DNA of 19,010 nucleotides from JACRCE01 sp038043305 (GTDB lineage Bacteria; Desulfobacterota; GWC2-55-46), in assembly GCA_038043305.1 (NCBI GenBank), contig JBBTCG010000021.1, positions 1-19,010 of the forward strand. Reading direction: 5' to 3'. Under the pieces are notes generated by a model. That model worked only from the letters and a program-made list of their open reading frames with translations. It did no database searches and had not been told where the DNA came from. Below are positions 7,846-15,259 of this stretch, piece after piece (the stretch's first letter is position 1; each line of letters begins with the position of its first letter). The translations under genes and the position numbers were made by a program.

Positions 7846-9008
7846 CACGTCTTTTCAAACACTATCGCCGCGTTCTGGCCGCCGAAACCGGCTGACAGGC
7901 TCATGGCCGAGTTTATTGCAATCGTCCTTGCGTTAAGCGGCACGTAGTCGAGGTCGCAGTCAGCGTCTTTTTCCTGATAATTTATCGTCGGCGGCAGGCA
8001 TCCGTGCCTCATGGCCAAAAGACAGGCAGCGACCTCAATAGCGCCGCCAGCCCCGAAGCTGTGGCCTATCATTGATTTGATGGAACTTATTGGTATCTCA
8101 TAAGCGGACTGTCCAAATGCCGATTTTATGGCCCGCGTCTCCATGACGTCGTTATACGGCGTACCTGTGCCGTGCGCATTTATATAGCCGGGTCTTTTCA
8201 GGCCGGACTCGGAAAAAGCCGCCTGTATCGCCCCCATTAGTCCCGCGCCCTCGCGGTCAGGGGCCGTAAGATGTCTGGCATCGGACATTGATGCGTAACC
8301 TGAGACAAGGCCGTAAGATTGAGCGCCTCTTCTCTCGGCAAAAGCGGCCTCCTCAAGCACGAGAAAACACGCGCCCTCGCCAAGGGCAAGGCCGTCTCTG
8401 TTTTTGTCGAAAGGCCGCACCTTTGTCTTTGTAAGCGCCCTTAAACTGTTAAAGCCGGAAAAGGCGAATTCGCTCAACGTATCAGCCCCGCCCGCGATCA
8501 TTATGTCCGCCTTGCCCCAGAGTATGCGCCTTTATGCTATCCCTATGGCGTCGGTTCCAGAGGCGCATGCCGTTGACACGGTAAGCGTATCCCCCTTGAG
8601 TCCCATCCTTTCGGCAAGATGCGCTATGCCTGAGTACAGATGATACGAGGCCGGTTTCGCGCCGCATCCGGCCCACGCAAGCTGACCCGCAAGTATGCCT
8701 CCGAGCACCGTTCCGATGTAAAGCCCGGCATTGGCAAGTATGTCCGGCCTGTCAAATAACCCTGAGTCAATCAACGCGCCTTTGAATGCCGTATCAAGAA
8801 AATACAGCCACCTGTCGCCTCCCTTGAACGATACGCCGCTGACCTCGGCGGCAATGTGAGAAGCATAAGGGGCTGAGTCAAAGGATGTAATCTCCCGCAC
8901 CGCGTCTTGTCCAGCTATAAGCTCCTTCCAGAACTCATTGACGCCTGAGCCTGAATCCAGCGGCGTTATGACGCCGATGCCGGTAACGACAACTCGTCTT
9001 GGCTTCAA
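7845..9008 (-). pseudogene. FabF-like ketosynthase interrupted by one in-frame TAA
   Basis: A beta-ketoacyl-ACP synthase of FabF type (KAS II) that condenses an acyl thioester with malonyl-ACP. It would be 387 residues long if the internal stop were a sense codon. The first part, from TTG 9008, holds RRVVVTGIGVITPL and the active site ACASG with Cys148, then ends at TAA (8532-8534). The same frame continues at once with RRILWGKADIMIAGGAD and runs to TGA at 7845. That second part contains both catalytic histidines, in INAHGTGT and MIGHSFGAGG, and the C-terminal GFGGQNAA. No bases are gained or lost. The intact ketosynthase upstream has Leu at the stop position and E. coli FabF has Ala, so a one-base change from TTA, or from a Tyr codon, would explain it. 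The TTG start is supported by GGGAGGAG seven bases upstream and by abutting the methyltransferase stop. TAA ends other genes here normally, so recoding is unlikely. Confidence 0.85.
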
Positions 9009-10130
9009 TCAGATGCTCCTCCCTGCTCCGGGCTTCCTAAATATCCACACCGCGGTATCCAACATATAAAAGTCGTCTAAGAACGGATTGGCCGGAATAA
9101 ACCCAAGCCGCCTTGCCATGCCGATCGTCTCGTCAACGTCGTGAAAGCCCTGCCAACCGGCGCATACGCTCTCCGCAAAGTCGTGTATGTAGATGCCGAG
9201 CCTCACCCAACTATTGCGTATATGGCGCCTCTGTTTGTCGGGATAGCCCCATGCAACCGCGCCAAGCGTGCCGCCCGGCCTCAACACGCGCTTTATCTCC
9301 GCGTACACGGCCGCGCGCTCTTCCTTCCTGATATACGGGTCCCCGCATGAGAACAGCACCATGTCAAAGGATTGGTCTTCAAAGGGCAGGGCATGGCCGA
9401 ATCCCTTCCATGCCGCATCCGGCCAGAAGACCTGCGCTCCGCTCTCGGCCGCCCTTCCCAAGGCTATTGGCCGCAGCGTATCGGTAAAATCAAGCGCGGT
9501 TATAACGGCGTCCGGGCGCGAACGCGATATTGCTTCTATGCCGTGCCCGGTGCCGCAGCATAGGTCCATTATCTCGCGCCCAACGGTATCCGCGCTCATG
9601 GCCTTTGCAAGAAACTCGCGCGCAAGGTTGAATTCGTAGTTTCCGAGAAACCTGTCCCATGCCTCGCCAGCCCCGCCCTCGAAGTCGTAAAGATAATCCT
9701 TGCCGCGCAAAAACCCACCGGCGTGCTCGAAGCACCTGTCAAGAAATGCCGTCTTGCTCTCAAAGACGCTTTCCATCATCTCGGCGTCGGTAAAGGAAAG
9801 AGGCTCAGGCAGCGCGGCGTTAGGGACAACGGCGTAAGTCCGCACAAGAGCGTCTGCGCCTGCCTTCAACTGGCCGCTCTCCTCAAGGAAGTCGAGAAGC
9901 ACGAGCGCCATGCGCCTCCTTGCTTCGTCCCGCATCTTGTAGCCGAGACCCGTCTCAAGGGCGGAGAGATAACCTTCCACGGTAAAGACGCCCGCCTTGG
10001 ACAAGGTGCGGATAACGTGGTCCTCATGCGCCCACAGGGCAAGCTTTCGGCTGTATGCGCGCTGGACAAGAAACCGTTTGAGGAGCGCGATGCCGTCCCT
10101 CATATCCTTGAAACATTCAAGCATGAGCAT
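9009..10130 (-). CDS. Class I SAM-dependent methyltransferase
   Basis: 373 residues. The C-terminal two-thirds is a Rossmann methyltransferase: motif I IMDLCCGTGHG (187-197), the acidic end of strand 2 in ITALDFTD, FDMVLFSCGDPY for motif IV, and RVLRPGGTLGAVAWG for the later motifs. The first 110 residues form a helical, winged-helix-like domain (HEDHVIRTLSKAGVFTVEGYLSAL), as in O- and C-methyltransferases of secondary metabolism that dimerise through such a region. The acceptor is not identifiable. The gene overlaps the preceding ketosynthase-like gene by 14 bases. A second ATG two codons on (10124) sits better behind the GGGG stretch and may be the true start. It abuts the TTG start of the next gene. 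In this cluster a tailoring step on a polyketide or fatty acyl product is the likely role (inference). Confidence 0.88.
   Translation of the reverse strand: MLMLECFKDMRDGIALLKRFLVQRAYSRKLALWAHEDHVIRTLSKAGVFTVEGYLSALETGLGYKMRDEARRRMALVLLDFLEESGQLKAGADALVRTYAVVPNAALPEPLSFTDAEMMESVFESKTAFLDRCFEHAGGFLRGKDYLYDFEGGAGEAWDRFLGNYEFNLAREFLAKAMSADTVGREIMDLCCGTGHGIEAISRSRPDAVITALDFTDTLRPIALGRAAESGAQVFWPDAAWKGFGHALPFEDQSFDMVLFSCGDPYIRKEERAAVYAEIKRVLRPGGTLGAVAWGYPDKQRRHIRNSWVRLGIYIHDFAESVCAGWQGFHDVDETIGMARRLGFIPANPFLDDFYMLDTAVWIFRKPGAGRSI
9016..9023 (-). promoter_or_regulatory. Strong ribosome binding site fixing a TTG start
   Basis: GGGAGGAG on the minus strand ends seven bases before TTG 9008 and lies inside the end of the methyltransferase gene. 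It decides the start of the interrupted ketosynthase, because no ATG is available at the family's normal N-terminus. Confidence 0.6.
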
Positions 10131-11298
10131 CCCCCGGAGCGGTTAACAAAATAGAGTGTGCCGGGCCTTTGAGTCCGGCTGAGGTAACAAGCGCCTGAGC
10201 AACTGGTCTTTGCTCGGCAGCCTCGTTCATTGTTGCCCATGCAACGCTGGGCATGAAGGCGCTTGCCGCTATCGTGCTTGGCGGGATAATGCCTTTATTA
10301 AGGACAAGCGCTGCATGAACGACCTGCATGAGGGCGCTTGCCGCAAAGGACTCACCAATGAGCGGCTTTATGTTTCCAAGGTACGTCTTTTTCATCTTTG
10401 CATCGGGCGATGAAAAAATGCCGCTTAAAAGAGCTGCCTCAAAGGCGTCCCTTTGAGTGCCGTTCGCTCCGGTTGAGACAAAGGCGTCTGCATCCAACCC
10501 GCTCAGTCCCTCTTTAGAAAAGGGGGAAGCCGGCCATATCGGCGATAAGAGAGCTTTTATCCCCGCGTATATCCGGGCTGAACGCGAAAGCGCGTGCGCC
10601 CTTGTCTCTATTATGATTGCGCCCGCCCCTTCGCCGGGAACAAAGCCGCTTGACGGAAGACCGAACGGCCGAATGCCGTCTGAGGACAATAACCCAAAAC
10701 CCTTGTAGACCCGCGCCACGATTGGGTCAAGCTCCTCGGCTCCGGCGATGATGCACACGGGCAGCTTGAGGTTCCTCATTATCTTCAGCCCGAACTCCAC
10801 GGCATTGAGTCCTGCGCCGCTGTCCCCCACGACCGTGTGGGCCGCGCCCTTGATGCCGAGCGCTATCGAGATGTTCCCTGCCGGGGCGTTCAGGACCGAC
10901 TCTGAAAACAAGGCTGGAGACGCGCCGAGCGCCCCGTCCTTTACGAACCCGGAGTGAAATTCCCTTGTAAGGTTTATGGCGCCGTGCGTTACGCCGACGA
11001 CTACGCCGACCTCCTCGCCCTTCCATGCGGCCGGGACGATTCCAGCGTCGGCTATCGCCTGATTCACGGCAACGAGCGCGTACTTGGATATATTGGCCGC
11101 CCTTCTGAAACGCCTGTCGTCAAGATGCGGGGCGATATCCTCAATCGCGGCTGTCCGGGGCGCGCCTATCCGGACAAAAGGCAGGGAGGACGGTCTTGTG
11201 CCGCTTGAACGCTTCAACATCGCATCCCAGAAGGATGCAACCCCGATGCCGACGGCGCTCACGACGCCAAGGCCGGTTATTACGAATTCATCGTTCAT
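10117..11298 (-). CDS. Ketosynthase-like protein lacking the catalytic triad (chain-length-factor type)
   Basis: 393 residues with full-length ketosynthase organisation: FVITGLGVVSAVG at the N-terminus, VGVVVGVTHG, and FVPGEGAGAII in the middle. All three catalytic positions are changed. The cysteine is Ser160 (VVGDSGAGLNAV), the first histidine of NAHGT is Asn (STGANGTQ) and the second histidine of IGHxxG is Glu (IKPLIGESFAA). Such inactive partners pair with a real ketosynthase in type II polyketide and aryl polyene systems, where the canonical change is Cys to Gln; Ser is a different replacement. It follows the intact ketosynthase directly and overlaps it by 11 bases, the gene order expected for a KS/CLF pair. 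ATG 11298 gives the family N-terminus; the frame is open 33 codons further upstream, but that part overlaps the intact ketosynthase's conserved C-terminus. Confidence 0.85.
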   Translation of the reverse strand: MNDEFVITGLGVVSAVGIGVASFWDAMLKRSSGTRPSSLPFVRIGAPRTAAIEDIAPHLDDRRFRRAANISKYALVAVNQAIADAGIVPAAWKGEEVGVVVGVTHGAINLTREFHSGFVKDGALGASPALFSESVLNAPAGNISIALGIKGAAHTVVGDSGAGLNAVEFGLKIMRNLKLPVCIIAGAEELDPIVARVYKGFGLLSSDGIRPFGLPSSGFVPGEGAGAIIIETRAHALSRSARIYAGIKALLSPIWPASPFSKEGLSGLDADAFVSTGANGTQRDAFEAALLSGIFSSPDAKMKKTYLGNIKPLIGESFAASALMQVVHAALVLNKGIIPPSTIAASAFMPSVAWATMNEAAEQRPVAQALVTSAGLKGPAHSILLTAPGDAHA

Positions 11299-12508
11299 TT
11301 TGCACTTTTTGAATGACCAATGCCGCGTTTGCCCCGCCAAAGCCAAAGGAGTTTGAAAGAACCCTCCTGATACTATGCCTTTGACCCGGCCTGTCAACGA
11401 TATTGAGCGGACATTCCGGGTCAGGGGTTGAATAATTTATGTTCGACGGCAGTATGGACTCGTTCATTGCAACTATCGAGATAACGGCCTCTACCGCCCC
11501 GGCCCCGCCCAGTATATGCCCGACCGCTGATTTTATGGAGCTTACCGGCACCGTTTTTGAATGGTCTTTGAAGACCTCGCGGATTGCCTTTGCCTCCATT
11601 GCGTCGTTGAAGGAGGTGGCCGTGCCGTGGGCGTTTATGTAGTCAATATCGGCCGGGGCGCATCCGGCGTCTTTAAGCGCCCTTTCAATGGCAAGGGATG
11701 CCCCGGCGGCCGTCGGGTCTGGCCGGGTTATGTGATATGCGTCGGAAGACTCTCCGTATCCGGTTATCTCGGCCAGTATCAAGGCGCCACGGCGTTTGGC
11801 CGAGTCCAACTCTTCAAGTATCAAGACTGCCGCGCCCTCGCCAAGGACAAGCCCGTCGCGTCTAAGATCAAAGGGACGGCAAAGTGTGGTGGTTATGGCC
11901 TGAAGCGAATTAAATCCGGCAAAGGTGAACTCGCACATGGTGTCGTAGCCGCCAGCGAGCGCGACGTCGGATGCGCCGCTCCGAATCTCGTTTAAGGCGA
12001 ATCCGATGGCGTTCGTGCCGGAGGCGCAGGCATTGGAGATGGAGAATACGCTGCCAAGCGCCCCGTTGTCCTCGGCAACGTGCACACCCTGCGAGAAGGC
12101 TATGTAATCAAAGAGGCTTGAAATAGCGCCCTCCCTGTTGAGCACGATCTCCTTGTGAAAGGCGGAGCCGGACAACATGCCGCCAAGCGTTGTGCCGAGC
12201 ACGACCGGCGTGTTTATCGGCAGTTTATCGGCAAACCCGGCCTCGCCCATGGCCTCGTGAGCCACGGTCAAAAGAAGTTTCGTAGCCCTGTCATAGCGGC
12301 TTGGCCTTGCCCCTGCCTTTAACAATGCCTTGTCGAACTCAAAACCCTTAATCTCAGCGCCGGTTGTCGCCCTGTAGCCGCTTGCGTCAAACGAGGTCAA
12401 CCGGCCAACCGCGCTGCGCCCCTCGGCTATGCCGGAGAGATTCGCGGCCTTGCCGCCTCCGAGACCGGTTATGATCCCCATGCCGGTTACAACCACGCGG
12501 CGCGTCAT
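11288..12508 (-). CDS. FabF-like beta-ketoacyl-ACP synthase, intact
   Basis: 406 residues, the normal length for KAS II enzymes, which extend an acyl chain by decarboxylative condensation with malonyl-ACP. The N-terminus RRVVVTGMGIITGLG is typical. The complete Cys-His-His triad is visible: Cys161 in NACASGTNAIG, His294 in INAHGTATSFND and His331 in SAVGHILGGAG. The C-terminal NSFGFGGANAAL is also present. Its ATG overlaps the stop of the small membrane protein gene (ATGA), with GAAAGG just upstream. It overlaps the catalytically dead ketosynthase-like gene by 11 bases, so the two are probably made in equal amounts and may form a heterodimer (inference). It differs from housekeeping FabF in its surroundings: no acpP, fabD, fabG or fabH lies nearby, which argues for a specialised pathway. 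Confidence 0.93.
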   Translation of the reverse strand: MTRRVVVTGMGIITGLGGGKAANLSGIAEGRSAVGRLTSFDASGYRATTGAEIKGFEFDKALLKAGARPSRYDRATKLLLTVAHEAMGEAGFADKLPINTPVVLGTTLGGMLSGSAFHKEIVLNREGAISSLFDYIAFSQGVHVAEDNGALGSVFSISNACASGTNAIGFALNEIRSGASDVALAGGYDTMCEFTFAGFNSLQAITTTLCRPFDLRRDGLVLGEGAAVLILEELDSAKRRGALILAEITGYGESSDAYHITRPDPTAAGASLAIERALKDAGCAPADIDYINAHGTATSFNDAMEAKAIREVFKDHSKTVPVSSIKSAVGHILGGAGAVEAVISIVAMNESILPSNINYSTPDPECPLNIVDRPGQRHSIRRVLSNSFGFGGANAALVIQKVQNER

Positions 12509-12741
12509 TGCCTTTCAATCCTTTCAGCGCCTGACAACGGTCTTGAAGCGCCCTGTCCGTCAAACAGGGCGTTGGCCTTGGAGTGGAGTTTGTAAAACCA
12601 TGCAATCAGGAACAGCAGGACGCCAAGCAGCGCCAATGCGCTCCATGCCGAATAAAACACGATGGCAGCGAGAGCCGCGATAAACGCGATAAGGCAAAGC
12701 ACGGTTGCAAACAATGATTTCAGGAAGTAGCGGTCAAGCAT
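12505..12741 (-). CDS. Small two-helix membrane protein of unknown function
   Basis: 78 residues. Two hydrophobic segments, about residues 9-29 (LFATVLCLIAFIAALAAIVF) and 33-50 (WSALALLGVLLFLIAWFY), are followed by a hydrophilic tail of about 28 residues. I recognise no family. It starts one base after the stop of the deacetylase gene and its TGA overlaps the ATG of the ketosynthase, which is strong evidence that it is a real, co-translated gene. It might anchor the biosynthetic enzymes at the membrane or assist export; this is only inferred from position. Confidence 0.7.
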   Translation of the reverse strand: MLDRYFLKSLFATVLCLIAFIAALAAIVFYSAWSALALLGVLLFLIAWFYKLHSKANALFDGQGASRPLSGAERIERQ

Positions 12742-12742
12742 A

Positions 12743-13567
12743 TCAGTCTATCTTTAGTATCTCCCTCATCGGCGCAAACTTTAAGTTCCGCAAAAACCCT
12801 TCGAACTTGGGCGCGGCTGATGCCATGTTGAAGTAGTGCATGAACCTTCTTGAAAGCGGCAGTTCGATGCGCGGCTGAAGCACGTCGAACTCCCACGGGT
12901 GCACGTAGACAAGGCACGGCTGATTCGATGCGCGGTTTATTTGCCGTATCTTCGTCAATATGTACCAGTACGGCGCGATACGCATGGGAAGCCCGCCGGT
13001 AAAGGGCAGCCGTTCCCGGAAGACGCGAAACGTGGTCAGCGGAAACTCCCATATATTGCCGTAAGCGGTTTTGATCCGGTGAGGGAAAGGGGCAAAGCCC
13101 CTCTCGCCCATCCTTGTAAGCGGCACCATGCTCGAATCATACCGGATGCCGAGCTTGCATAGCACGTCGAGCGCCCAGAGCGAGGCGCCTCTCATAGACC
13201 ATTCAGGCGCCCTGTAGCCCAGGACCTTTTGGCCTGCCGCCGCCTCCACCACCTCTTTCGACCTTCTCACGTCCTCTTCAAAATCAGCCCTTGAAAGCTC
13301 GAATATCCTCTGGTGGTAGTATCCGTGTATGGCAATCTCGTGTCCGGCCTTGCATATCGCCCTTATGAGAGCGGGTTCTTTTTCCGCGATGTAACCAAGG
13401 ACAAAAAAAGTCGCCCGCGTATCATAACGGGCAAGCAGGGAAAGCACCTTTTCGGTGTTGCGCGTTACCCGGCTTTCGTACTCGGCCCATTTATGATGGG
13501 CGTCGTTGTCAACGGTTCCGCATATATGATACCAGTCCTCAAGGTCAACGGTAAGGGCGTTTAGCAT
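12743..13567 (-). CDS. Polysaccharide deacetylase family protein (DUF3473 type)
   Basis: 274 residues with a NodB-like carbohydrate esterase 4 fold. Motif 1 reads LTVDLEDWYH (5-14), where ordinary members have TFDDG. The metal-binding histidines are in HGYYH (81-85), and GYRAPEWSM (117-125) is the arginine-containing motif. The late VHPWEFD is typical of the DUF3473 subgroup seen in exosortase-linked exopolysaccharide loci. No signal peptide is visible, as usual for that subgroup. Family members remove acetyl groups from N-acetylhexosamines, but here no glycosyltransferase or polymerase lies beside it, so the substrate may be a glycolipid or a non-sugar amide. ATG 13567 is preceded by GAGGA at a suitable distance. 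It is separated from the first gene of the run by the palindromic element and is followed one base later by the small membrane gene. Confidence 0.88.
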   Translation of the reverse strand: MLNALTVDLEDWYHICGTVDNDAHHKWAEYESRVTRNTEKVLSLLARYDTRATFFVLGYIAEKEPALIRAICKAGHEIAIHGYYHQRIFELSRADFEEDVRRSKEVVEAAAGQKVLGYRAPEWSMRGASLWALDVLCKLGIRYDSSMVPLTRMGERGFAPFPHRIKTAYGNIWEFPLTTFRVFRERLPFTGGLPMRIAPYWYILTKIRQINRASNQPCLVYVHPWEFDVLQPRIELPLSRRFMHYFNMASAAPKFEGFLRNLKFAPMREILKID

Positions 13568-13581
13568 CCTAAATCCTCAGG

Positions 13582-13721
13582 CTGCTGAAAAATCCTGTCC
13601 ACAGCCGACATCCTGTTCTGTCATTCCCGCAATCCTTCAGCGGGAATCCAGAGTCCTTAACGATTATGTCTGGATTCCCGATAAAGACCTCGGGAATGAC
13701 ATGTATATAGTTTTTCAGCAG
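13582..13721. repeat. Palindromic MITE-like element with nested inverted repeats
   Basis: The ends are CTGCTGAAAAA (13582-13592) and its exact reverse complement TTTTTCAGCAG (13711-13721). Inside, GTCATTCCCG (13620-13629) pairs exactly with CGGGAATGAC (13691-13700), and CGGGAATCCAGA (13641-13652) pairs exactly with TCTGGATTCCCG (13669-13680). The whole 140 bases can thus fold into one long interrupted hairpin. A smaller alternative hairpin (ATTCCCGC with GCGGGAAT, 13623-13647) is also possible. There is no coding capacity. Elements with CATTCCCG/CGGGAATG cores are common dispersed repeats in several bacterial phyla. It lies between the first and second genes of the biosynthetic run, where it could attenuate transcription. 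Confidence 0.75.
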
Positions 13722-13752
13722 ATATTAAATCCTGTCCACGACCGGCATCCTG
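13590..13752. repeat. Imperfect 26-base direct duplication flanking the palindromic element
   Basis: Positions 13590-13615 and 13727-13752 match at 23 of 26 bases; both begin AAATCCTGTCCAC and end CATCCTG. The second copy is the 3' end of the radical SAM gene (it encodes MPVVDRI and its stop). The first copy lies within the palindromic element. The period is 137 bases. It suggests that the element captured or duplicated the end of the gene on insertion. Confidence 0.7.
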
Positions 13753-15023
13753 AGCGCCTTCTTCCTGTAACTCAGGTTTGCCGCAAGCCGTTTGATTATC
13801 CCTTTCCTGCTCCTGAAGCTGCGCTTTAAGATGCTCCCAAAGGTATAGGTGTTCCTGAATATCCAGTAGTAGCCCCTTTGCAGCTCGTCCACGCTCATGT
13901 GCCTTGGCTGGAACACCACCTCGCCGGTGTGGTACTTGCCCCAGTCCCTGTCAATGATCCTGCCTTCCTTGTCAAGGACGCCGTACGTAACCGTTCCGGG
14001 CAGGGGGGTTAATATATGGTACTGCGCCGCGTCTATCCCGGCCTCCATCACGAAGTCGAGCGTATCTTGGAACACGGTCTTGTCGTCCTCGTCAAGGCCG
14101 AAGACGAAGCTGCCGATCACGTTTATCCCGGCGTCGTGTATCTTTCTTATGGCCTCCTTGTAATCCTTGGCCGAGTTCCAGCCCTTGTGCATCTTGTCGA
14201 GGTTTTTCTGGGAAAGGCTCTCAAGCCCTATGAATGCGTACTGTCCGCCGCTTCGCGCATAGAGGTCCAAAAGCTCGGCGTCCTTTGCCAGGGTGATGGA
14301 CGCCTGAGAGCCCCAGCTTACCTTCATGGGTATAAGCGCCTTAAATAGCTCCTTGGCGTACCTCGGCCTGCCCACGATGTTGTCGTCCATGAAGAAAAAC
14401 TCCTTCGTGTCAAACCGCTTTATCTCGTCAAGGACTTCGGGTATGGGCCTTGTCCTGAAGTCCGCGCCGAAAAAGGCCGTAACCGCGCAGTAGTCGCAGT
14501 TAAAGGGGCATCCCCTCGTTGCCTGCATGGTGTTAAAGCCCGTTGGATACATGCGCCTGTCAAGGAGTTCCCTCCTTGGGATGACCATGTCCTTTAACTC
14601 GCAAAGGTTCTCCGCCCTGTACCTTTGCTCAAGCCGGCCATTCTTGAAGTCCTCAAGCGCCTTGGCCCATACAAGCTCGGCCTCGCCTATCACCACGGAA
14701 TCGGCATGAAGGAGCGCCTCGTCAGGCAGCGCGGACACGTGCACCCCGCCCATGATGACCTTTACCCCGCGCCTTCGCCAGTTGTCGGCTATCTCGTAGG
14801 CGCTCGGTATCTCTGCGGTAAATCCGGTTATGCCGACAAGGTCCGGCTTTGCGTCGTAGGCGATGTCTTTTACCCGCGCATCAACTATCTCGACGTCCCA
14901 TTCCTTTGGGGTGAGCGCCGCGATAGTCGGCAGGTTGAGGCGCACGAATCCGGCCTTCCCGCTCTTGGAGACCGTGCCCCAATAGCTTCGCCTGTTCTCA
15001 GGCAGTATGAGCAAAAGCTTCAT
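13725..15023 (-). CDS. B12-binding domain radical SAM protein
   Basis: 432 residues, first gene of the minus-strand run. The N-terminal part (about 1-140) resembles a cobalamin-binding domain: LLLILPENRRSYWG, PDLVGITGFTAEIP, VIMGGVHVSALPDEAL, VVIGEAE. The radical SAM core follows, with cluster ligands in TRGCPFNCDYC, then EFFFMDDNI, YAFIGLESLS and VIGSFVFGLDEDD. The basic C-terminal tail (LKRSFRSRKGIIKRLAANLSYRKK) is found in many members of this class. Related proteins carry out methylations or rearrangements in hopanoid, bacteriochlorophyll and natural-product pathways; no specific reaction can be assigned. It starts 161 bases from the divergent tRNA gene, so the operon promoter must lie within 15024-15184, where I see no convincing minus-strand -35/-10 pair. 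Its 3' end abuts the palindromic element, and no strong ribosome binding site precedes ATG 15023. Confidence 0.87.
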   Translation of the reverse strand: MKLLLILPENRRSYWGTVSKSGKAGFVRLNLPTIAALTPKEWDVEIVDARVKDIAYDAKPDLVGITGFTAEIPSAYEIADNWRRRGVKVIMGGVHVSALPDEALLHADSVVIGEAELVWAKALEDFKNGRLEQRYRAENLCELKDMVIPRRELLDRRMYPTGFNTMQATRGCPFNCDYCAVTAFFGADFRTRPIPEVLDEIKRFDTKEFFFMDDNIVGRPRYAKELFKALIPMKVSWGSQASITLAKDAELLDLYARSGGQYAFIGLESLSQKNLDKMHKGWNSAKDYKEAIRKIHDAGINVIGSFVFGLDEDDKTVFQDTLDFVMEAGIDAAQYHILTPLPGTVTYGVLDKEGRIIDRDWGKYHTGEVVFQPRHMSVDELQRGYYWIFRNTYTFGSILKRSFRSRKGIIKRLAANLSYRKKALRMPVVDRI

Positions 15024-15118
15024 TGAATTTTTACCGTTATTTTATTCGACTCAGAAGGGATATACTAACACAACTCTTTGGTGATGGGCAACCTGCCTTT
15101 TTTGAATGCTTAGGGCGC

Positions 15119-15148
15119 TTGACTTGGGCGGCCTGTTCGTATTATCAT
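15119..15148 (+). promoter_or_regulatory. Candidate promoter for the tRNA gene
   Basis: TTGACT (15119-15124) and TATCAT (15143-15148) are separated by 18 bases, close to the sigma-70 consensus. Transcription would begin near 15155, about 30 bases before the mature tRNA 5' end. An overlapping TATTAT (15140-15145) would give a spacer of only 15. Confidence 0.4.
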
Positions 15149-15184
15149 TCGCCCGTTCAGACGACGAGAGTCCTTCCAGCGCTT

Positions 15185-15259
15185 GGGCGGTTAACTCAGC
15201 GGCAGAGTGTCACCTTCACACGGTGAAAGCCACAGGTTCAATCCCTGTACCGCCCACCA
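15185..15259 (+). tRNA. tRNA-Val (anticodon CAC)
   Basis: A complete cloverleaf of 72 bases plus an encoded CCA. The acceptor stem GGGCGGT pairs with ACCGCCC, the D stem ACTC pairs with GAGT, and the anticodon stem TCACC pairs with GGTGA around loop TTCACAC. That loop puts CAC at positions 34-36 behind the invariant T33. The T arm is ACAGG-TTCAATC-CCTGT, followed by discriminator A and CCA. Anticodon CAC reads the valine codon GUG. It is transcribed divergently from the biosynthetic run. Confidence 0.95.

Noticed and set aside
7845..9008. Two separate genes or a frameshift in the interrupted ketosynthase
   Set aside because: Both parts are in the same frame, separated only by the TAA and ten codons that continue the KS alignment; neither half would be catalytic alone.
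3275..15259. Genomic island integrated at the tRNA-Val gene
   Set aside because: No integrase was seen and no second copy of the tRNA 3' end was noticed near 3109-3274; base composition looks the same as in recQ.
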